In this document: positions 36,900 to 49,485 of the stretch, in pieces
Position numbering within the stretch: position 1 is the first letter of the stretch
Layout of the letters: each line of letters opens with the position of its first letter
Source of the DNA: Cyathus striatus
Lineage: Eukaryota > Basidiomycota > Agaricomycetes > Agaricales > Nidulariaceae
DNA: 64,000 nt
Assembly (NCBI GenBank): GCA_025738555.1
Contig: JAOVFP010000012.1
Location: 1,798,001 to 1,862,000, forward strand
Direction: 5' to 3'
The notes under the pieces: generated by a model
What the model was told of the DNA's origin: nothing
What the model saw: the letters and a program-made list of their open reading frames with translations, nothing else
Database searches by the model: none
Made by a program: the position numbers and the translations under genes

Positions 36900-39800
36900 C
36901 GTTTGGACCTTCTTGACAGATGGGTTTTGGGAAGGTTGATTTTAGCCGTACGGGATTGTAAGCTGTCATCCGGACCTTGCGAGGCGCCCTGGCTGTAACT
37001 GCGCCGAATAAAATTCTTACAATTGGAAGGAGGAAAAGGATACATTTTGTAAAGTGTACGTTACTACGTACCCTTTCGGCATTTCATCCACAGCACGAGT
37101 CCACTCGTTCGCTTGGTTACTTCGCACCATGTCAAATCCATGCAGGGGGGTGTTAACATCCCGCCGTACTCGGTGTTACGCATAATAACGTATGCTCCAC
37201 TAAAAATCCAATGCAACGCTGCGCTCCTAGCTCTTCATGACGACAATACATTTCGAAATACATTTTTCCTCATTGTCAAATGAAAGGAACAACGAATGTA
37301 GCGCCTCGGAAAACTCCGCCCACCCGCATGGATATTGACACCCTTCGACATGTCACGATGTCAAGATGGGGCTATCTCCGTATCACATGCTTGATCCCTC
37401 TCCTGACTCCATGACCATCGTGTGCACTTCCATTGGTCTTTGTACTTTTATTTCACAGGAGGGAATGAATTGATTTAAATGGATTTCGTATTCTTATTTC
37501 AAGTAGGTATGTAACAATGTAACAACGGCTTGTTTTCTGTTATCTATCTATGAACAATGGACGTAAGATTTTCTTTCAGCTAATGATGACACTGCCCTCA
37601 GATTGAATTTCAAAGTGGAAGTAAAGTGTTTACCTCCTTTCACTCAAAATAGACACGAGACAGGCCGACAGCATCAACATCGTGTAAAGATGAATTCCTC
37701 CAGAATTGATACCATCCAAAAAATAGCAATACATCTTCAAAATTTTCATCGCATCCCATCGCATCCCAAAATCAATTCTTCAAGATGATCACTACATGAC
37801 ACAGGGACAAGTCCGGCCCATCTTCATCCCGCACCAACCGCTAGGAAAGAAGCTATCCACCACTGATAATCGCCGTATTTCTAATCCAGCGTCTATCTAC
37901 AACATATATCTATTCTTATCCCGTCGGCCATAGCCATTATAATTAACAACACGTTCTCAGCAAGAGGGAGCTTCCACTACCAAGGTCTTCAAGAATCGTA
38001 ATATGTAACCTAATAAGCTTCACCTTGGAACTAGAGAAGAAGAGAATGGTCGTGCGTATGCGCAGTTGCTGCGGTGGTAGTAGTAGAATCGGGGCGAGTC
38101 ACCATGCAGTTTTATCCATACAAGTAAGTATTACTAAAAACGCAACTCCATTTCATATTTTATGGAGTACACCGAAATTCAAGGGTGTGAGAGGTGTCCA
38201 CTGTCTTTATGTAAACTCAAGGTCGTATACTCCATGGTAACACTCCTCGAAAATCATAACTTTGTAATCACAGCAATAAAAAATGTCAAGCCACCTTCAC
38301 GGGTAAACGGGACCGATGAAAGCTTAAGTAGATGCATTGAAAGCATCTGCTGCGCATACTTATCGCACTCCACCGTTGACAGGAGCTGCAGTCACCTTAA
38401 TAATATAAGCTCAAGGACGGGGCGGTGCATCCAACACCTCTTTTTGTATAGACTCCAATGTCAAGTTCACCGTCTTGCCAACGTCTGGCAGCCTGGCTGA
38501 CTACCTTCAGTACATCTTAATAATATCCGAGTCGACCCTCCGCGGGGCGGTGCATCCAGCAGCACGTTTTCGCATTTTTTCCCTACTCTGTCTATGGTAC
38601 TAGACTAACCATAATTTCCGTATCATTTTCGGACGTCGGACGAAGTACTATCTTAATCTTATCACGCAGTATGTGAAACAGCAACATTGCTTCTTGATAA
38701 CACTCCAAGCTAAATGACGATATCAGCATGCACACTCAATATCCAACATGCTTCATTATTTCTGATTCAGAGTCTCCAACGCCTGCAATGATCTTACGAA
38801 TACCAGCAGTGGCCACACAAAAATCTAGATACACAGATCTCCTTGGACCTAACCTCTTGGCATTGTAAATATACCTAAATTGCTAAATTTACCGCTAATT
38901 TACCGCTTACGGAGATACGAGATATCCCACTGATATCCCCTCCTGGCTCGGCGCAAATCATCGTCATCACATATTATCAGCAAGTTTCCTCATCTCCCGA
39001 CAGCTCAATCGGGCGCCGGATGTTCCCGCTTAGCCGTCCAGCTTTAAATTACTGTTCAAGTTATCTATAGTGAAGTGCTTCCAAAGGCCGTGTAAAGGGT
39101 AAAGGGACTATGTGTGATTTGTGAATCAGCGATATGAAATGCGCAGTGCCATGTTAACCCAAGTCCTGTGCGTATCAGACATATGGGATTGTTTCCTGTT
39201 GATGCGGTGGTCTGGCTTTGTCTAGTTCGCGGACTCAGATGTTGTCGGGAGTGTCATTTCCGGGGAGGTCGATGATATGATACGATTTTTGCTGTTTTGA
39301 CGAGTATGTACCCACTTTACAATTATTACGCGCGAATAAAGGGTTGAGTGGACTCTAATCAGGATATGTTCTCGACTATTAGAAAAGAAATTCTTGTCGG
39401 CATCTTTATGTGCGATGACGAAATTTTATGGAGAAGCCCTGCCGACCGACGTCGAACTTTAAGAAGCCTTATTCTGAAGGCTTCTGGCGATGATAGTATG
39501 TACAGTATGTGTTCGATATCTAGATCTGGGTCTTCTTGCTATTAGCGAAGCTTCTTCCTGGTTCTTGCTTTTAATGTTATCTTTCCGAATCTCAGAATAC
39601 TTATCTCCACTCCGTGAAAACCATAACTCGTTCTTCTCCGTGAATCGAGTGGGAGTAGAAGCTACGTAGAGATGTTGGATGTATACCCCGGTACTTATAG
39701 GCGGGTATATCTATAACGGTAGATTTCACTCACAGATACTATTATAGATTCGAATGTAAGGTCTTCGCGTATACAATCAATGAAATCCACGCTGTTAATC

Positions 39801-40324
39801 GAAGTCTTTTCAATATTAACCTTGTTATTTCCTTTTTACTGTGATGGTGTGGCTTGTGCACTTGCCGGGAGAGGTGGAGGGTGTTTATTCATTTCCGGGA
39901 AGGTCGAAGATATGAAAGACGTCGACTTTCCTACTTCTATAACATTCCATCGTATGCAGTATCTAAGTTAGACACACGAACGCAGGAACTAGCCACTGCT
40001 TATTTTACTTCATCAGCGGTATCTGTAATTCATTCGTACTCTACTATAGCAATTATTCTCACTCCATCCACAATCTTTCTGGCAAGATGTACAACTCCTG
40101 ATCTTGTGGGAGTGCTTACTACCCAAGTCCTTAGTTTTCATTAAGACCTATGACGTGGAAACCAACTTGTAGACTAAGGATAGCATATCTAGAGTGCTCA
40201 CATTTGGCTCATGTTATAGAAAGTGCGTATAAAGATAAGCGACACAATTCTACAGCGATAAACAACGTATTTATAAGTCCCTAGAGAAGTAAACGTGCGA
40301 GATATAGTTCCAACAAGGAAATAT
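36900..40324. other. Stretch without a recognisable gene
   Basis: Normal CpG content and no transposon ends found. Short plus-strand frames (37603-37788, 38025-38240, 39348-39545, 39780-39971) have no motifs. GGGGCGGTGCATCCA occurs twice (about 38418 and 38543). Part may be the 3' flank or regulatory DNA of the reductase gene. Confidence 0.35.
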
Positions 40325-41769
40325 CTAAGCATTAGATTTGGATGTACTCGGACGAATTGGCTCAGGCAACGGCTGCTTGTCAAAATGGCCGCCCAAAGTA
40401 AACAAGGGACCGTATTCTTCTCCGGTTCCCTGCCATAGAATGAGAAGGGTCAACTATACCATCCATAGAGTAACAGACAGACAGAACTAACAATCAACTA
40501 GCCAGGAAATCCAAGGTCAAATGGAACGATGCTTTCTATGTACTTGATCTGTTCCTTACTGAGAGCGATTTCGAGCGCTTCCAGGTTTTCTTTTAAATGC
40601 TCGATCTTTCTACCTCCAATGATAGGGAACACGAAGGGTGTTTTCTGCATGACGTAGGCAATTGCAACTATAAATTAGGTACGTAGTCAGTAACGTCATT
40701 GTGGTATGCGAAAACAATGAATCACCCGCAGTAATGCTCTTCGTTCCAACTTCCTCAGCAATCTTTTCAAGCGCCTTACAAACTAGCTTTTCTTTCTCAT
40801 TGCGCTCCCAGTTTTTGTTAACCAAGTCTATGCGACCATTCTCACCAGATTTCTTGCGTCTCTCTTCCTCAGCATCACTGCGGATTTTTCCAGACGCAAG
40901 AACACGCCACGGAGCCAACGCCATTCCTTCTGCTCGTGCCATTGGAATTATCTCACGCTCGAAAGAGCGCTCAAGGACATTCCAGCATCCTTGATATACC
41001 ACAAAAGGAGTCAATGCATGGTCTCTCGCGTACTGGTTTGCACGTGAGACAACCCAAGCTGGGGTGTCTGATATTCCCTAAATAATGACTGTAAGATTTC
41101 TGTACCTGTACGATATCATTGAAAACTTACCAAATACAAAACTTTGCGCTGTTGAACCAGAGCATTCAAAGAGCGCATGACTTCTTCAATACTCGTATTG
41201 TAGTCCCAGAAATGAACATACAACAGATCAATATAATTGGTTCGCAATTTCTTCAAGGATGCTTCAACAGTTATGTGAAGAGCTTTGCTGTTATTCCCTG
41301 CGTAGAGAACCTTTTGCTTAACGGATGGGTCGGTAAGTTTGAAGTTACCCGTATACTGTATAATAGCAAGCTCAAGAATCATTTAACGAATGTAGTGATG
41401 GTGCGAACCTTCGTTGCAATGAATAGCTGGTCACGTATTCCTCGTTCCTCCGCCCATTCTCCAAGGATCTTTTCGCTCTGTTCTTCTTGGCTACAATGAA
41501 AGTATTTAGCAAACATTACAATATCAAGAGAAAGTTATTTACTAGTTACAGGCAGTGTCGATGAAATTTCCACCAAGATCAAGGTATGCATCTAGTAACT
41601 CAAAGCTTTCTTCTTTGCTCATGGAGCCCATACCGAAACCTCCCCATTTGTCCCCAAGGCTCATGGCACCGAGCTGGATTGGAGAGACATGTACTCCAGC
41701 ATTTGGTGAGAGAAGTCTATACTGGCCAAGAGAAGAAGCAGGGGGAGGTGGACCGGAGAGTAGAGACAT
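40325..41769 (-). CDS. Aldo/keto reductase, aryl-alcohol dehydrogenase type, with late nonsense codon
   Basis: Exons: 41769-41543, 41490-41409, 41355-41131, 41077-40726, 40667-40492 and 40429-40325, all in phase with GT..AG introns of 51-62 bases. Catalytic residues of the AKR fold are present: Asp in GGNFIDTA, Tyr in NYQEEQSE, Lys in FIATK and His in LLYVHFWD. The middle ([32 protein letters not shown]) matches NADPH-dependent aryl-alcohol dehydrogenases, which interconvert aromatic aldehydes and alcohols in lignin-related metabolism. An in-frame TAG at 40500-40498, after DLGFPG, stops the protein at 351 residues. The following LI, the intron and exon 6 ([18 protein letters not shown]) would complete a normal length of 388. 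One C-to-T or G-to-A change would explain it. Function of the shortened protein is uncertain. Confidence 0.85.
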
Positions 41770-42272
41770 GAATGTAGAATGTATCGGAGTGAGTTAGACT
41801 TTCGTTTTAAGTGAGAATGGTCATTATATCTGCTGAAGACCAGGCATCAGTATTTATACTAATCACTGGAGAAAACCTTCTTGGAAAACTCCTCGGCGAT
41901 GACAATAACAATACAGTTGCGCACATTCGAAAGCTCCGCGCAGGCTATCGCATTAGAAATCTGCCATGTTGCTGACGCTGTAATAGGTTAACGAATTGTT
42001 TTTCTGGGTCTCAGCTACTAATCTAAAGGAGGGATTCGGATAGCATCCGACAGCAATTCTAGGATTTTCAGCATCATAAAATGATTCAGGTGGGAATAAT
42101 TTTAGTGACGCGTTCTTTCGGCTTACGGGCTTCACGCTCTACTATCGACGCCCACAAAAAGAGTTCCAAAATTGTAATTATATAAGTGCGTGAAGTTTCG
42201 GGAAGGAGTGGATATCTAGAAGATTTATGTCATGAATTTAAATATGTATCCCATTGGATACTTAGCAGATAC

Positions 42273-42779
42273 TGGGTGACTTTCCGTAAGGATTCTATTC
42301 CGAATAGACTCGAATATTTAATAGATCGGAGTTTGAAAATCTATGTCTATTTCATATCATTTTCTCGTAGCCAATTCTATTACAATCTATTATCAACAGA
42401 AATACCTTGAAACTTCTGCTCTCCCCTCGCAAAATTACACCATGGCAGGCCTTTTAAGAGTCAAAGTGACTAGACTTTTATTAACAATAGTGGACTTCGA
42501 TGTTGCTACTTTTCGTTACATCCTCTAGATTCTGGGAGACTTGAAGATCACTGGAATACATTCACCATATGTAAAATAACAAAATTATGCGAGATATCTA
42601 TTAGGAGGACTCATTATATATTAAAAGAACTAGTGATTAAATTTTTTGGAGACAAAGGAAGGACTTGGGAGTGCATATGATATGTTGCATTCTCTAGAAA
42701 TTCATGGAATCCATGGAACTTGCAAGTCTGAAATGGACCATGGCACCTGTGTCATAAACTGGATGTCAGTTCACCTATA
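42273..42779 (+). repeat. Left arm of a 507-bp inverted repeat
   Basis: Reverse complement of 43569-44075 with only scattered mismatches. It starts TGGGTGACTTTCC and ends GTTCACCTATA. The same outer word also occurs at 43336. This arm lies outside the PIF-like element that contains the other arm. Confidence 0.9.
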
Positions 42780-42899
42780 CAGTCACAGATGGTGATCTTG
42801 GTCACCTAAGATCAAATTGAGAAATAAGACATACAATGTTTTGAATACTGCAATCTATTTATGTTAACGTTATTGTACACCTTCCAAAGAATAAATTAA

Positions 42900-44195
42900 G
42901 GGCCTGTTTGGGTGCAAGGGTTAGTTAAGCTTAGACTAAAATTCCCCACCAAATTTGATGAAAATAAGCCTCCCCTGAACCAGCGCAAGTTATCACATGA
43001 AATGTAACCTAAGTGTTTGGATGGGCTTCAGGGAGAGGTAGCCTGGGGTAATTTCAGGCAAATAGCATGGCAAAGCCTCCTCTATTGCTTTCCCTTCATT
43101 CCCTTCTCCTTCATCAGCTTAATATTTGCTCACTCACACAGGCTTGCACCCAACTTCTATTAATTCTGTACACTCATTGCACCCTACATATTCTAATCTT
43201 ATATTTCTTTTTTTCTGATGTCATTTAAACTGGAGCTAGAGCTGGAAGGCATAGATGGTAAGAGATAGATCAAATGAGATGATATGATAATGTCAATTGC
43301 ACATTCAGCAACAGATGTGACATTATGTGATTACTGGGTGACTTTCCATAGGAATCTATTCATGTTTATTTTGAATAGATTTGAATAGATCACTGTTCGC
43401 CGAGATGCTGATCCTCACTTAGTGTTGCATAGTTGGAGGTGGGGCCATACAGACCTTTATAGATTTTGAAGTCTATGGAGAACTTAAGACCCCTTGCCAG
43501 ATTTTTAAGTCCTGAATAAACCTCACTAAGGCTTGTTTAGTCTGCTTAATTTCCCTTGATCTTCCTTTTATAGGTGAACTGACATCCAGTTTATGACACA
43601 GGTGCCATGGTCCATTTCAGACTTGCAAGTTCCATGGATTCCATGAATTTCTAGAGAATGCAACATATCATATGCACTTCCAAGTCCTTCCTTTGTCTCC
43701 AAAAAATTTAATCACTAGTTCTTTTAATATATAATGAGTCCTCCTAATAGATATCTCGCATAATTTTGTTATTTTACATATGGTGAATGTATTCCAGTGG
43801 TCTTCAAGTCTCCCAGAATTTAGAGGATGTAACAAAAAGTAGCAACATCGAAGTCCACTATTGTTAATAAAAGTCTAGTCACTTTGACTCCTAAAAGGCC
43901 TGCCATGGTGTAATTTTGCGAGGGGAGAGCAGAAGTTTCAAGGTATTTCTGTTGATAATAGATTGTAATAGAATTGGCTATGAGAAAATGATATGAAATA
44001 GACATAGATTTTCAAACTCCGATCTATTAAATATTCGAGTCTATTCGGAATAGAATCCCTATGGAAAGTCACCCACTGTAATTACATGATTCTAAGCCAT
44101 TCTAAACCATGTGAAATCCCTTGTGCGACCCTTTCTGCTTAAAATGAATAAGCCTAACCCAGCTTAAAAAATAAGCTTTGCACCCGAACAGGCTC
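42900..44195. mobile_element. PIF/Harbinger-like non-autonomous element, TSD TAA
   Basis: The ends are GGGCCTGTTTGGGTGCAA and, read inward from the right, GAGCCTGTTCGGGTGCAA. TAA lies at 42897-42899 and 44196-44198. These termini and the 3-bp TWA target are typical of Tourist-type elements. The interior has no transposase. It includes the second arm of the inverted repeat and a segment (about 43450-43573) repeated in reverse at 46336-46460. Confidence 0.75.
43569..44075 (-). repeat. Right arm of the 507-bp inverted repeat
   Basis: Mirror copy of 42273-42779. The arms are separated by 789 bp. Both carry the same 61-codon open frame (42343-42528 plus, 43820-44005 minus), which has no recognised motif and is probably chance. 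Confidence 0.9.
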
Positions 44196-44649
44196 TAAGA
44201 CTTTTTTTGTGATTTTTGGATGGTCCAGTGTGTCTCTATGAATATTCTTTTAAACAGCATGCGATATTGGACAAAACTAGGAAGCTGGTCATAGCACGGG
44301 AACTTATTGTTGTGCAGCGCTTAGTATCTGATGGCTTAATTAGCCTTAATACCTTATCTTATCAAGTGCCATTAGGCAGCCTGTTGACTCATGCTTGCCC
44401 ATGCTCTCTGTACTTTACCTTTGCTTACTCCATTGCTCACTCCAAAATGCTTCCACAAAAGCTTCTGAAATGTAGTTAAGCTACCATTCATTAATTTTCC
44501 AACAGTTATTTGGGATTTGAAAGCCTTTTCCTAAAATTACTCTATTTGATATTTCTATGTTTTGAAAATCGAATTTTTCTGGTCTCATCACTCCAGCACC
44601 TCAAATAAAACAGTAAAAAGTGCGATAAATATACTAATATATTTCAGAT

Positions 44650-45851
44650 GGGCACATAGAAAATTCCGGGCACACACAAAAGTGAGCATGATTGAGCATG
44701 CCATGCTCAAGGCCAAATTTTCATGCTCAAAAGTGAGTGTGTCACGCTCAAGATATAATTAATAGTTGTAACAAGTCTATTTCTAAGTCAAACTAATTGT
44801 AAATCAAATATATATACTGGTACTGTACTATTGTAGTCTTATTGCCACTGCAGGTAAGGTTTTTAAACAAGATAAATACTCAGAAGTAGAAGAATAAATA
44901 TTAAATTTCACACTCAAGGTGATATTATTCACACTCAAACTTGAACGTGCACGCTCACATCACGCTCAAGATTTTATTTCACGCACAGGGTCGGCATCTC
45001 ATGCACAGGGTCCATACTTTCATGCTCAAGGTCTGTCAGCTCATGCTCAATGTCTTTACTTCACACTCATGGTGTGAGTATTCATTTTTATAAGATTAAA
45101 TAATGTATTTATATTTTGACCTCACTTACATGTGGGAGGAGTAGTAAGTGCTAATAAGTACAATAGACATGGCCAGACTTCAATGTAGGTGTGAATACTA
45201 ATACTTACACATGAGCATGGATATATATTCACATCACGCACACTCCCAAATTCATTTAAATTAACAGTGAGCTATTATGTGTGTGATTGTGATGGGTATA
45301 TCTATTCACACTCACACTTATTATAATATAAAGGATATGTGGTCGTGTAGTACATATCACACTCATTAATAGATTATGAGCGTGAATGAACATATAATAT
45401 AATATATTTACCCTCACATGATCTATTCCATTCATGCACAAGTTATACTAGGTGAGCAGCAGTGAATATACATGTATGTGATAGATACTCCTATCACGCT
45501 CATGCTCAAACTCAAGTAAAATTGGGTGTGAGTGTGAATATAGCACTCATGCACAATTTATGGTAAATATGCATGAGCATGAAAAGAAATACCTATCATG
45601 CTCATACTTAAACTGGGTTGGCTTGGGTGAGAACTGGCATTAGTATGATATTTAATACTTTTTAGAATAGATCATAAGGATATGCTATAGTACATCTTTT
45701 GGATAATAGTAGTTTCTCAATCACTTAAATATTGCTTCACACTCACTTAAATATTATTCATGCACAGGGTCAAATTTCCATGTGCAGACCCTGAGCATGC
45801 ATGCTCAACTCACACTCACTTTTGTGTGTGCCTGGAATTTTCTTGCTGCCC
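44650..45851. mobile_element. Mutator-like non-autonomous element, 9-bp TSD ATTTCAGAT
   Basis: ATTTCAGAT lies at 44641-44649 and 45852-45860, perfect. The ends are GGGCACATAGAAAATTCC and, read inward, GGGCAGCAAGAAAATTCC, each followed by GGCACACACAAAAGTGAG in near-identical form. The whole 1.2 kb is saturated with CATGCTCA, CACGCTCA and CACACTCA words and their complements. A 9-bp duplication suggests Mutator. An 8-bp reading with a shifted end would suggest hAT. No coding frame. Confidence 0.82.
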
Positions 45852-46335
45852 ATTTCAGATAATATTAACAACATTTGTGCCAAATTTCAATGTCAGTGTT
45901 CAACTACACAATCTACAGTAGTGCTTTCAACTTATGGTAGGGGGGATATGGAATATACCTAACATACAAACTTAAAGCTCCATTACAAATTTAAACAGAG
46001 AAATTATGGTATAAAACTGTTGTAAAAGCATGCTTTGGAACCTAAAAAGTGAATATAGTAAGTTGCCATATTGAAAGATATTCATAAAAAGTGACTGTAT
46101 GGCAGATATGGAGTGGCTGATGAGAAATAGATAGCCAAATAGATGATGTGGCAGCATGGCAAGACATATAGTTGTTATAGTGTGGCCAGATCTGCATCAT
46201 TATGCATATAAATTGAGATATATAAGACAATACTTATATGTTTATTATTGTGGTTTTTGTTTTGCAGTGGACTGACTTGTTCTGTTAAAAATTCCTGCTG
46301 ACCAACTGCTTGGTGTGACTGAGTTCCTGATTATG

Positions 46336-46460
46336 TACTGTAAAAGGAAGATCAAGGGAAACTAAGCAGACTAAGCAAGCCTTAGTGAGGTTTATTCAAG
46401 ACTTAAAAATCTGGCAAGGGGTCTTAAGTTCTCCATAGACTTCAAAATCTATAAAGGTTG
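46336..46460 (-). repeat. Fragment matching 43450-43573 in reverse
   Basis: About 120 bp reading GTAAAAGGAAGATCAAGGGA through to AAATCTATAAAGG is the reverse complement of the segment next to the inverted-repeat arm. It is a third piece of the same repeat family. Confidence 0.8.
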
Positions 46461-47288
46461 CCAAATATTATCCATTAACAGCTGGTTTCTCTTCTGCAAT
46501 GAATTAATTCTATTAGGTGCATTTTCCTGAGGCGTAAGACAGAAGATAAATATTCTCAGGAGGCCAAGACCAGGCCGAGAATTGGCTGAGAAGTAAAATC
46601 ACACATTTGTTAACATCATAAGTTGATCATAAGATAACAGTGATCAGTCGATCATAATATTCCCACTACCTTTTAAGGTAGTTGGGTTGTAGGGACCTTT
46701 CAACTTCCTAAAAAGACAATTTGTGGATCGACATTTGGGATCTCACTTTATGGCAATATGATTGGCTGAAGCCTAGTAACACTGTGTGATTGGCTCGTTA
46801 GCAGATGCCTTGTGATGTTGCATGATACAGATCATTTGCCTGAATACCTTGCTCATTTGCCCTCTTTTGATCCCAGCTTATTTTATTTCTTCACCATTTG
46901 TCATCACCTTTCCCTCTTATCTTTGTTTGCATGCCTCACTGATTGCCATATCCTGATGATCCAGTGCCTCTGCAAGGTCGCCAAGATTTTGGAATAAGTA
47001 GTAATTGGATGAGAAGGGGCACATTTCAGGTTCATTTCCTATCACTTTCTTGTCTTTTCTGTCAACAATCAACTGGCCCACTTACAGTGCATTCAGTCAC
47101 TTTGCATCACTTGATTTGGCAGGGAACCATCAAAAAATTTCAAACATAAACTACTTTTCACCAACACTTCTAACCAACTCCAAACCACATTTAGAGATGA
47201 TAGATTGGTTAGTTCTATCATTAGTGTGAATTACAAAATGATTGGCCAATTTTTTTTTTTTGGTCCAGGAAAAAATGAAACAGCCCTT
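46461..47288. other. AT-rich stretch without a recognisable gene
   Basis: Short open frames at 46812-47229 show no domain. A T-tract lies at 47250-47262. No transposon ends found. Confidence 0.35.
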
Positions 47289-47336
47289 ATTACATAATAA
47301 TATTAATACCTTATATAGTAATATTATTATGTAATT
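47289..47336. repeat. AT-only hairpin
   Basis: Arms ATTACATAATAATATTA and TAATATTATTATGTAAT are perfect complements around a 14-base loop. It may be a tiny MITE remnant. No function inferred. Confidence 0.75.
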
Positions 47337-47559
47337 CGTGAGAATGTTCTAACCCTAAGATCTTGTGATTGACATCTTCTGCCACACCTGCATTCCATAA
47401 ATGGTAATTGCACCTTAGAAACACTGTCAGAGTGGAGAAAGCATTGTATTCAACATGTTTTATATGTGTCTTGGTTAAATCAACTACAAACTTTGTCAAA
47501 ATAACCCCCAAAATTTTTTAATCCACCTGTGGAAAGTGAAACAGCGTGGGAAAAATCGA

Positions 47560-48853
47560 GAAGACAGCGTAAATCACATTCTTTTGGTAGGTTTCCTTCC
47601 GAAAAAATATCAAAAAAATATACTAAAATTTTCTTCACCTAAAACATGACATGTTGGAAAGCTTCCCAAATGCACTGTACTTGTCCACACTGCACCACCA
47701 TCACCATCTACACAATAGGGTTACTGTCCTTGCTTACTGTGTTACCCTATTGTGCCATCTACCACCATGACTCTTCCACTGCTGTGAGGCATCCACATGA
47801 GCCACCTTCTTGATGACCTTTGTGATTGCTTTCACTCACGTCCTCCTCATTACTATCATGCTCCCTCCTCTCAGTGTACACAACAGCCATGCCTTTGATA
47901 ACAACAGCCTTGATGCCACATCTTCAAGCACCTGTCCCTCCTCCTCCTGTGTGTAATGACAATGGCAATGATGCCATGTCTTCGCAATGACATTGAAGGC
48001 CCTCCACCACCACTCTCACATTGTCAACATCTTCTGGGCCCCCTCATCCTTCATCTCTCTTACCCTGTATCAATTCCATGGACATGCCATTGAGCATTAT
48101 CAAGCACCCCATTGCCATTTCCACCCACATCGTCTGCTTGGCGAGAAGTGCTCATTCTCAGTCTTGACGAGTATGGTCAAGCCTGTGGCAGAGGTCCCCT
48201 CCTTCCTTCCTCACCCACAGTGTCAATCCCTGCAATGTGTTTTCCCCTCATATAGCAAGTGACAAGTTCGCTTTTATCCCCTCCCTCCCCTCATCTCCCT
48301 CTCTCCTCCCCCTGTCTAGCAAATGACAGACATAATGTCACATGTGGTAATGTCAAGTTGAACAGCACCCTCCCTCCCTTCTCATCTCACAAGGGACGAG
48401 TGACATATGTTGGCCCACCCTCCTTACCCTCTCTTCCTCCCTCCTTGCTGTCATCTTGCAAGAGACAAGGCCAAGTGTGTTCTTTGGCCCATGCCTGTCA
48501 CTTGGACATCCACCCATCCCCAACCAATACCACTGCCACCACCCCCATCACTGCCACCTCCCCCACCCTCATCTGGGTGTCAACACCACTTCACACCAGC
48601 CACTGGTAAACCCCCCTCCATTGTCATACTCAGACATCCCTCCATTGCCCCCTCCCACAAACTCACAGCTGCTGATTTAGACAACTCTGCAACCTCATAA
48701 TCTGCCCCTGCAAATGAGGTGTGTTGGATTGGCAAGGTTGACAGCCTTGACTGGGTTATGGGGGTGTATAATATTGGAGCACTCCTGCCATGGTGACGAG
48801 CCTGGTAGCCCACTCAACTGGTTAAGTACCTGTTCTTGCTTGTGTATAGGCAA
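47560..48853. other. C/T-rich low-complexity stretch
   Basis: From about 47690 the plus strand is rich in CCACC, CCTCC and CATCACC words, giving overlapping Pro/His/Ser-rich frames on both strands without motifs. A truncated tRNA-like piece (GCCTGGTAGCCCACTCAACT, about 48800) precedes the better one at 48854. It is probably decayed coding or repeat DNA. Confidence 0.4.
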
Positions 48854-48927
48854 GGGCTGGTAGCTCAGTTGGAAGAGCGCCTAGTCATGAGTACGGGTGG
48901 TCACAGGTTCAATCCCTGTCCAGTCCA
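48854..48927 (+). tRNA. tRNA-like sequence, probably pseudogene or SINE head
   Basis: The acceptor stem (GGGCTGG with CCAGTCC, one G-U), D arm (GCTC..GAGC) and T arm (ACAGG TTCAATC CCTGT) pair well. The A box TAGCTCAGTTGG and B box GGTTCAATCCC are intact. The anticodon stem (CCTAG/TACGG) pairs in only two or three positions and base 33 is not T. This argues against a working tRNA. A tRNA-derived SINE promoter or a pseudogene is more likely. Confidence 0.55.
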
Positions 48928-48929
48928 AT

Positions 48930-49380
48930 AGTTTTAACAAGGTGTCGTCAACTATGTCCAACCACACACCATTGTCGAGCATGATCTGCTCCATCCCACT
49001 GCTGTACATTATCTCCTCTTTTGTCTCATGATCTACTAAAACACCCCCAGCCACCACAGACCATCGCAGACCTCGAATTCACATCAAACTGCCTCATGTC
49101 CCTCCCCGTAAATGATGGCAATGACACCCTCTTAGCAGCGGGCAGCCAGGAGGCAGAGATCCACCTCTCCCTGCATACCCCCTCCTCGGCCTCAGGCACA
49201 TCCATGCCCTTCATATGGCAGTATTACCACAAGCTCCAGGAGAGTATCAACAACTCCATATTTCTCACTGGCCTATCTCTTACCCTCACACATGAGCCAA
49301 CTTCTTCGTCGACTTCTTCCCCTTCATTTGTTGTCTCCCCCAATGGCTCCCTGGTATCGACTTCATGGACTCTGTGAGAA
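48930..49380 (+). pseudogene. WD40-repeat protein relic (DUF2415-like), truncated
   Basis: Two frames carry pieces of one protein: VNYVQPHTIVEHDLL at about 48946-48992, then after a shift IADLEFTSNCLMSLPVNDGN (49060-49115), LLAAGSQEAEIHLSLHT and WQYYHKLQESINNSIFLTGL (to about 49275). These match my recollection of a conserved fungal WD40 protein of the DUF2415 type. The frame shift, the lost downstream blades and the hAT-type element inserted at 49486 show it is dead. Confidence 0.5.
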
Positions 49381-49485
49381 GTCCAGTCCCTGGCTAAGTA
49401 TTGGTTCAATCACCCCTTACCTCCCTTCTGCTTCCCTCCTGATAATGCAGTTTGTTCATGTACCTCATATTTTCTCTCCTAATCT

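Noticed and set aside
42343..44005. 61-codon open frame present in both inverted-repeat arms
   Set aside because: Duplicated only because the arms are copies, with no motif or start context supporting a gene.
47987..48813. Pro/His/Ser-rich open frames
   Set aside because: Overlapping frames on both strands share the same biased DNA and none has a recognisable domain or splice structure.
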